DNA from: Piromyces finnis
Taxonomy: Eukaryota > Neocallimastigomycota > Neocallimastigomycetes > Neocallimastigales > Neocallimastigaceae
Length of the DNA stretch: 64,000 bases
Reading direction: 5' to 3'
Assembly (NCBI GenBank): GCA_002104945.1
Contig: MCFH01000059.1
Span: forward strand, 62,001-126,000
Below are positions 57,884 to 64,000 of the stretch, piece after piece. Every line of letters begins with the position of its first letter. Within the stretch, counting starts at the first letter, position 1. Below the pieces are notes generated by a model, which was given only the letters and a program-made list of their open reading frames with translations, did not search any database and was not told the DNA's origin. The translations under genes and the position numbers were made by a program.

Positions 57884-60800
57884 TTACTTGAAGAATTTTC
57901 TTCCCTTCTTTTCTGGTGTACCTGGTCTTCCACCTCTTTCAGCTTGACGTCTTCTTTCTTGTAAGTTAATTCTATCTAATTCTAATTTTTCCTTCATTTC
58001 CTTGTATTTTGTTAATAACTATTTGTATTATATTATTTATTAATAAAAGAATTGTATATTAATTAAAAATGTATTATAACATTTCATATTTTATTTTTAT
58101 CTATAAAAAAGCTTACATCATCTTCAGATTGCTTTAACTTTGTTTCCTTTTCATGAACCTTTTGGTCGAAGACTGCCTTCATTTCAGCTTCCATCTTCTT
58201 CATCTTTAATTCATGCTTCTTTCTTTCTTCATCAAGTTGAGATAATGGACTGTAATAATATTAATTAAAATTGATTAAAATTATATTATTATTATTATTA
58301 TTATTGCATTAATGAGAATAATTTTATTAGAAAAAAAAAAAAAGTATCATTAAATTACTTTAAGGCATCAGAAGAATCAGCAACTTCAGATGAAATTAAC
58401 TTTTGAGAACGGTATTTTTCATATAATACTTCGTTGGTGTATTCCTTTAATTCTTCCATATGAGTTCTTTATTAATTAAAAATGAATGTACAATTAATTG
58501 TTAATACTTTAAATACCTATAAAAAAATTTATTAACAGTTTATTACTATAATAATTCTACCTAATAAGCATTTGACGAAGCTTAACGAAATCACAGTGAT
58601 CTGGGTTATCAACTTCAATAATACCCCATGGGTACTTTCTACCACGAACGTTCTTGTTACCAACCTTGAATGGCTTGTCACTACCGACAACACAGAATGG
58701 CATAGATAACTATATATATTTAAATTTTTATTAAAAAAAAAAGATAGTTATTTAGTTTCAATTCATATAATTTTATGATCATTTTGTTATCTATCTTATC
58801 CAAAAAAATCTGTAAAAAGTTTTTATTTAATATTTTTCTATTATTAACGCAATAATGTTAATTTATACTTACAATAATTTCTTTGTTTTCTTGGATAGTT
58901 TCAGCATCATCATTATCATAAATTGGTGGTTGGTAAATTTGAATGTTATGGTAAGCAATATCTTCTAAGATCTATTTATTTTTTACCAATTTTTAAAATT
59001 AACATTAATTCGAAAAATTTATATATATTTCCTTAATATATAAATGATGCATACTCTAGCCTTGAAATCCTTAATTTCTTCATCACTTAAAATATCAGAT
59101 TTAGCAATGACTGGAATAAGGTTAACACGATGATGTAATCTAGACATGAATTCAATATCAATTGGTCTTAAACTGTATTTTCATAAAAAAAATTTATATT
59201 AAATTCAATTCTTTAATAAAATTTTAAAAACTAGAACAAAATTTATATTATAATTAAAATTTACCAGTGACCAGTTGGTGGAATAAAGTAGATACAAGCA
59301 TGAACACGAGTATCAATAAGTCTCTTTCTGTTAACACGGTTTTCTTGTTCAAGGTAAGCATCAAAACGAGCTTCAATATTTTCTAAAATTGGTTGCCAAC
59401 TATTTTCATTGTTAACGTAATCACCAAAACCTGGAGTATCAATAATGGTTAACTTTAACTTAACACCATTTTCTTCGATATCTGTATTTTATTTCCATGA
59501 TTAATGAATATAAATTATAACATTACTATTTAATATATTTTACAATTAATGACAATGATAGTAATTTAATGAAAAAAAAAATTACCGGCAGTAATAGTTT
59601 GGATATCAACAGTCTTTGGAGTTTCAGTGGTAAGTTCTTTTACTTCTTTGTTTGGGAAGATAGAAGTATTGAATAGAGTATTGATTAAAGTAGATTTACC
59701 TAAACCAGATTCACCTATATTTTTAAAATAATTATTTATTCATAAGTAACTTTCAACTAGTAATATCATTAACATTAATTTTATTCATTATAAAAGTATT
59801 GATTCATACCAACTACCATAACAGTAAATTGGAAACCTTTCTTAATAGACTTGTTGTGAACTTGTCTTGGTAAATTTGAGAAACCAACAAAACCTTTAAG
59901 TTGTCTTTTTATTATACCTTGATCAACCTTTATAAAAATGTTTAAATATTTTTGTTATTTTTTTTGTTATTAAAGAATGTATAAAGTGTATATTAATTTT
60001 GTTTGTTTGTTTGTTTTAAATTTTTATTTAAATTTAATTATTATTAAATCGATGTTTTTACTTTATATATTATAATTTTTTTATCTTTTTTTATTTAACT
60101 TGATATTCTTTATATTTTTTAAAAAAATATGAGATTTCTTTTATTATTACTATTGTTATCATTATTATTGTTATTAGGTTATATGTAATATTATATTATT
60201 AAAAAAAAAAGTTTTTTTTTTATTTGATACTTACGACTGGATTTTCTGTTTATTATTTATTATAAACAAAATATATGGTTGACAATTTTTTATTACATTT
60301 TTAATAAGGATTTTAGATTTGATATTAAAATTTCGATTATTAGTATTATAGTATTATTAAAAATAAATATTTTATTATTAAGTAGTTTCTTTTTTATAAA
60401 GTAAAAAAAAAATAAGAATCATATAATCCATTCAATATAATGTAATATAAAAATCAAATAAAATATTCATCTTTTATTATTGAGTTTGAAAGTAAATTAA
60501 ATGCTGACAATGATATAATGATATTTATATATAAATTGTTATTTAAAAATATCTGATATAATTTTCTTATAACCGAATTTCATATGATAAAGTAATTTTA
60601 TTCTAAATGTTATTACCTTATTGATTATTTTATTGTTACTTATTTTTGTTTATTTATTATTCTTTTTACTTTTGTTCTATACTGTTTTTATTATTTAAAA
60701 AAAAAAGAGTAATATTTTACATATTATACTTTGGCCCACTTTAAAATATTTTTATTTATTATTTATCAAAAACATTTATGTTCCTTCCTTATTACATCGA

Positions 60801-61069
60801 AAAAAAAAAAAATATTATTGCTTATTCTTCCAATTAATATAATTTAAAATTTTTGTTTACATTTTATTTATTTAAAAAGTTGTTTATACTTTTTGATTTC
60901 CAATAATGTTTTTATACTCTTCCTAAAGAAAATATAAAGGTTGTTTATTTTTTTGTTTTGTTTTGTTTTGTTCTATACTGTTGTTATTATTTCACTTTTC
61001 GTTAATATTTATTTACATTATATTGATTGATTTAATATAATTCCTATTTTCTTTAATCCACTTACCCAT
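57884..61069 (-). CDS. CDC3: Septin, CDC3-like (11 exons, 406 aa)
   Basis: Septins are filament-forming GTPases that scaffold septa, bud or rhizoid necks and the base of flagella. Exons (minus) are 61069-61066, 60245-60235, 59927-59810, 59714-59586, 59481-59265, 59172-59055, 58971-58873, 58709-58561, 58466-58359, 58249-58117 and 58018-57884. The polybasic region and start of the G domain read [18 protein letters not shown] then [11 protein letters not shown], closest to the CDC3 group. G motifs are GESGLGKS (45-52), DTPG (102-105) and AKSD (183-186). The septin-unique element includes GRKYPWG and [14 protein letters not shown]-terminal coiled coil runs from about 315 to 395. From exon 3 onward the model is very secure. 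The first two coding exons (ATGG, then 11 nt giving Glu-Asn-Pro-Val) are inferred because exon 3 has an upstream stop and no ATG, and both have good GTAAGT donors. Confidence 0.94.
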
Positions 61070-63750
61070 TATTAAATATTAAATATATATTAAAAATTAA
61101 AATAAAAAAAAAGAAATCTATATTGTTTAATAGTGTTGTAAACTGTAAAGATTCTATGAGTATATAATAAATATCCTGTCTATAAATAAAGAAATTTAAG
61201 ATTTTTTATTATATAAAATCACTTTTTTATTTTGATTTTGTTATTTATTTTTTATAACTATATTAAAATAAAAATAAAAAAAAAATATTAAAACTATAAT
61301 TATTAAATTATAATTAGTATTATTATTTTCATAATTTTATTTATTTATTTATATTATCTATTTTTTATTATACAATAATTTATTATACATAAAAAAAAAA
61401 AAACATTTTTTTATTCTATTGATTTTCATTTATGTAATATATTATTACCATTGACTATAAGGAATAATATAATATGAATATATAATAAATAATATATTTA
61501 TATTTTAATTCCATTTATATATAAAGATAATATATGAAACTTAATAAATATACTTGTATATACCATTAGTTAAAAAACATGGATATTAATGATGATGTAG
61601 TTTAAATATATTTATATATATTTAATATATATATAATAATATATATAATAATGTATTATTTATATTAAATATGTACTACATTTACCTATAATTAATTTAC
61701 ATTTTAATACATTATGTTATTGTATTTAAATGTTTTATACATATATTAGAATAAAATAAAATAAATTTAAAATCTATTAATTCTATTAATATTATATATA
61801 ATATTATATATGTGGCTGTATATTATTCCATATAATAAGATCCAATCATAATAATATATAATTATATTCTTTTCAGTTATTTCTATATATTATACTATAG
61901 TAATAGGAAAGAAATTAGTATAGAAAAATTATTAGTAGCCTACAAAATACAACACAAAATTCTGGTTAAACAAATAGGTTAAAATTTAAAATATTAATTA
62001 TTATCATGTCTATTATTTTTATTTTCGAACTAGGATTAATATAGAAATCAGTTTCTAATATCTTAATTATACCTTTAGTTTTTATTTAGCTTTCAAAAAA
62101 AAAAAAAACCATAATTAAGAACCCTTGAAATAATTTTACTTTTTTATAAACAATAACTACCGTTACTCAAGCTTATTTAAGGTTACACATGTGTATATTT
62201 TCTTTATAAATATATTTCTAATACATTATTCACTAATTATAAGAATGTATGTACGATACAATATAGAAAATGGTAAAAGGATGATGTTTGTAGCATGAGG
62301 AAAAATGAAAACTATATAAAACCCTTGAAAAGAAATCATCATGAATTATAAAAAAACAGTGTTAAATGTCAACATTTTAATCCGAAAGAAAAATTACACT
62401 GAAAATAAGTATAATAATATAATGCTTATTTTTTTATATCATTTATTGCAATAATAAATCTATTTATGTGATTCATAGTAAGGTTAATTATATAATATTG
62501 TAAATATAGACATATATACTGAAGGTTCATTATAATGAAAATGTTATCATTAATTGTTAATTAAAACTACGTTCATTTAAATAAATTGTTTATATATAAA
62601 ATTTCTTTTCTTTTATTCAACATTTAGATAACTAGTTATTTCTTTATTTTTATAATATACATCATATTATTTTAAAAATACTTTTTAACAATTTTTGATA
62701 TTAGTTACAATTTAAAGATATAGGATTTTTTCTTTTTCTTTTTTTTTCCTTGTTATAATTTATTACTACTTTTTTAAGATTATTACTTATTATTACTTAT
62801 TATTATTTATCAATTAATAATGAATTTGATAAAAAGTGTATATAATATTTGGATATGTTAATACACTTTTAAAGTTAACCTTTTATGAAAATATAAAAAA
62901 ACATTATAATTAATCTTAAATAAATATAATAAATTAATTATTCTTTCTTTTTTTTTAAATAATAATGAAACTCCTCCCTTTGTAAATATATAATTTAAAT
63001 ATTATTCTAGTATTTTAAACTGAATAATAGTAATTTTAATTATTATCATTCTTTTTCTTCTTCTAATTATTATTGTTAAAATCGAAAAAAGAATATTCAA
63101 AAGAAATTTTTTTTTAATCACAAAAATCAAAAATTAATAATTAATATAAATTTAGATTTTTATTATAAATTAATTTTAAAGTATATAATAGTATATAATA
63201 TATATAATATGGCTGTTATTATTGTTATAAATAAATAAATAAATAAATAGATAAATAAATAGATAAATAAATAGATAAATGAATGAATGAATTAAATGAT
63301 TAAATTATTGAAAAAGATATAAAAAGACCTTTATTTAAGCCAAAATTATTTAAATCTTTGAAAAAAAAAATATACAATAATATCATATCATATTAAAAAT
63401 ATATTTTAAATTTTTTATTATTTATATCAATTACATATATCTATATCAATTTGCTAATATTTGTGATAACAGAATATAGTAAATTTAACAAGAATAATTT
63501 AAAAATATTATCCAAAGGTAAATAAAAATTATGTTAAATGTTTTATTTAATTGTGAATGTCAATACACTTGTTTTCTTTATAATATATTTACAATATTAA
63601 CGTAAAAATTTATAATGTATAATCAATTATCAATTGAATATATTACATATTAATTTTAATGCAGAAAAAAAAACAAAATTTCTTGAAAAAATAAGAAAAT
63701 TATCTATCCAAACTTTTTTTTTTTTACAGTAATAGTATAATAAAATCAAA
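61070..63750. other. Divergent intergenic region
   Basis: A/T-rich spacer between the septin (-) and the partial last gene (+). I see no coding frame, tRNA or second SINE-like copy. A tetranucleotide repeat lies at 63230-63291. A T-rich tract ending in TTTACAG (63719-63728) 22 bases before the last ATG looks like a splice acceptor, so the last gene may have a 5' UTR intron. Confidence 0.5.
63230..63291. repeat. (AAAT/AGAT)n microsatellite
   Basis: About 62 bases of tetranucleotide units, mainly AAAT with regularly spaced AGAT variants and ATGA units at the 3' end. Confidence 0.85.
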
Positions 63751-64000
63751 ATGTCAAGTGAAGATAACAGTATCATGAATAATAAGGTTAATGACACTAT
63801 GGAAAATAAAACAGATGACCAAATTACTAATCCAGCTATTGCCGGTGCTAGTACCCCAAACCAAGTTAATAATGAAAAAGAAAATGAACATTTAGCTGAA
63901 GTCAAAAATAATAAGATGAAGAATGAAGATCAATTAAATTTACCAACATACGAAGAAGCTGTTAGTTTTCAATCATTTGTAGATAATTTGGAAACACCTG
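63751..64000 (+). CDS. 5' part of an unidentified gene, cut by the window edge
   Basis: An open frame from ATG at 63751 runs to the last base (83 codons plus one base). Its codon use (many GAA, AAT, GCT, CCA) and G/C content are like those of the other coding exons and unlike the spacer. The visible protein is polar, Asn/Glu/Lys-rich and probably disordered. It carries LPTYEEAV near residue 69, similar to the PPxY/PTYEEA motifs recognised by WW domains of Nedd4/Rsp5-type ubiquitin ligases. The family cannot be named from this fragment. The start is supported by the upstream A/T-rich leader and the abrupt composition change. Confidence 0.75.
   Translation, partial: MSSEDNSIMNNKVNDTMENKTDDQITNPAIAGASTPNQVNNEKENEHLAEVKNNKMKNEDQLNLPTYEEAVSFQSFVDNLETP

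Overview
This is a very AT-rich eukaryotic nuclear window with long, nearly gene-free A/T spacers, many short introns (GTA... to [T/A/C]AG), Asn/Ser-rich proteins and poly(A)/poly(T) and (ATT)n tracts. It carries a CDC3-type septin, a fungal-looking TBP, Raptor, UNC119, a TSNAXIP1-like protein and a Clostridia-type biotin synthase. That combination best fits a zoosporic anaerobic gut fungus (Neocallimastigomycota). Dictyostelids share the composition but lack septins. The assignment is inference; no rRNA or organelle marker is present.

Layout. 1.7-6.7 kb: one large two-exon gene of unknown function (-). 12.7-13.8 kb: UNC119 (+). 14.4-15.8 kb: acidic, Cys-containing protein with dynein-light-chain-like TQT motifs (-). 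16.7-19.7 kb: TSNAXIP1-like coiled-coil protein (-). 20.7-23.0 kb: protein with a C-terminal BIR-like zinc domain (-). 25.5-26.9 kb: Asn/Ser-rich protein (+). 27.6-29.9 kb: coiled-coil protein (-). 32.8-37.7 kb: Raptor/KOG1 (+). 38.8-39.4 kb: a tRNA-derived SINE-like retroposon with target-site duplications and a poly(A) tail. 43.3-44.6 kb: TBP (+). 45.3-46.0 kb: ankyrin-repeat protein (+). 46.8-47.8 kb: biotin synthase (-). 48.6-53.2 kb: 18-exon WD40 protein (+). 53.6-56.8 kb: aspartyl aminopeptidase (-). 57.9-61.1 kb: septin (-). 63.75 kb to the window end: start of an unidentified gene (+).

I rebuilt eleven spliced genes by hand (80 introns). Each model keeps phase across every junction; those with recognised homologues also recover the family motifs. 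The models give lengths close to family norms (Raptor 1380 aa, aspartyl aminopeptidase 456 aa, septin 406 aa, TBP 220 aa, UNC119 223 aa). Several exons are tiny (4, 9, 11 and 13 nt). The genes do not form one pathway. The 12.7-19.7 kb block (UNC119, TQT-motif protein, TSNAXIP1-like) may reflect flagellar biology of zoospores, and Raptor is the TORC1 scaffold. Biotin synthase looks bacterial in origin but has acquired an organelle-type leader.

The most unusual item is the 38825-39396 retroposon: roughly 43% GC where counted, in an otherwise extremely AT-rich spacer, with Pol III A/B boxes, a tRNA-like hairpin, a poly(A) tail and a perfect 15-bp target-site duplication.
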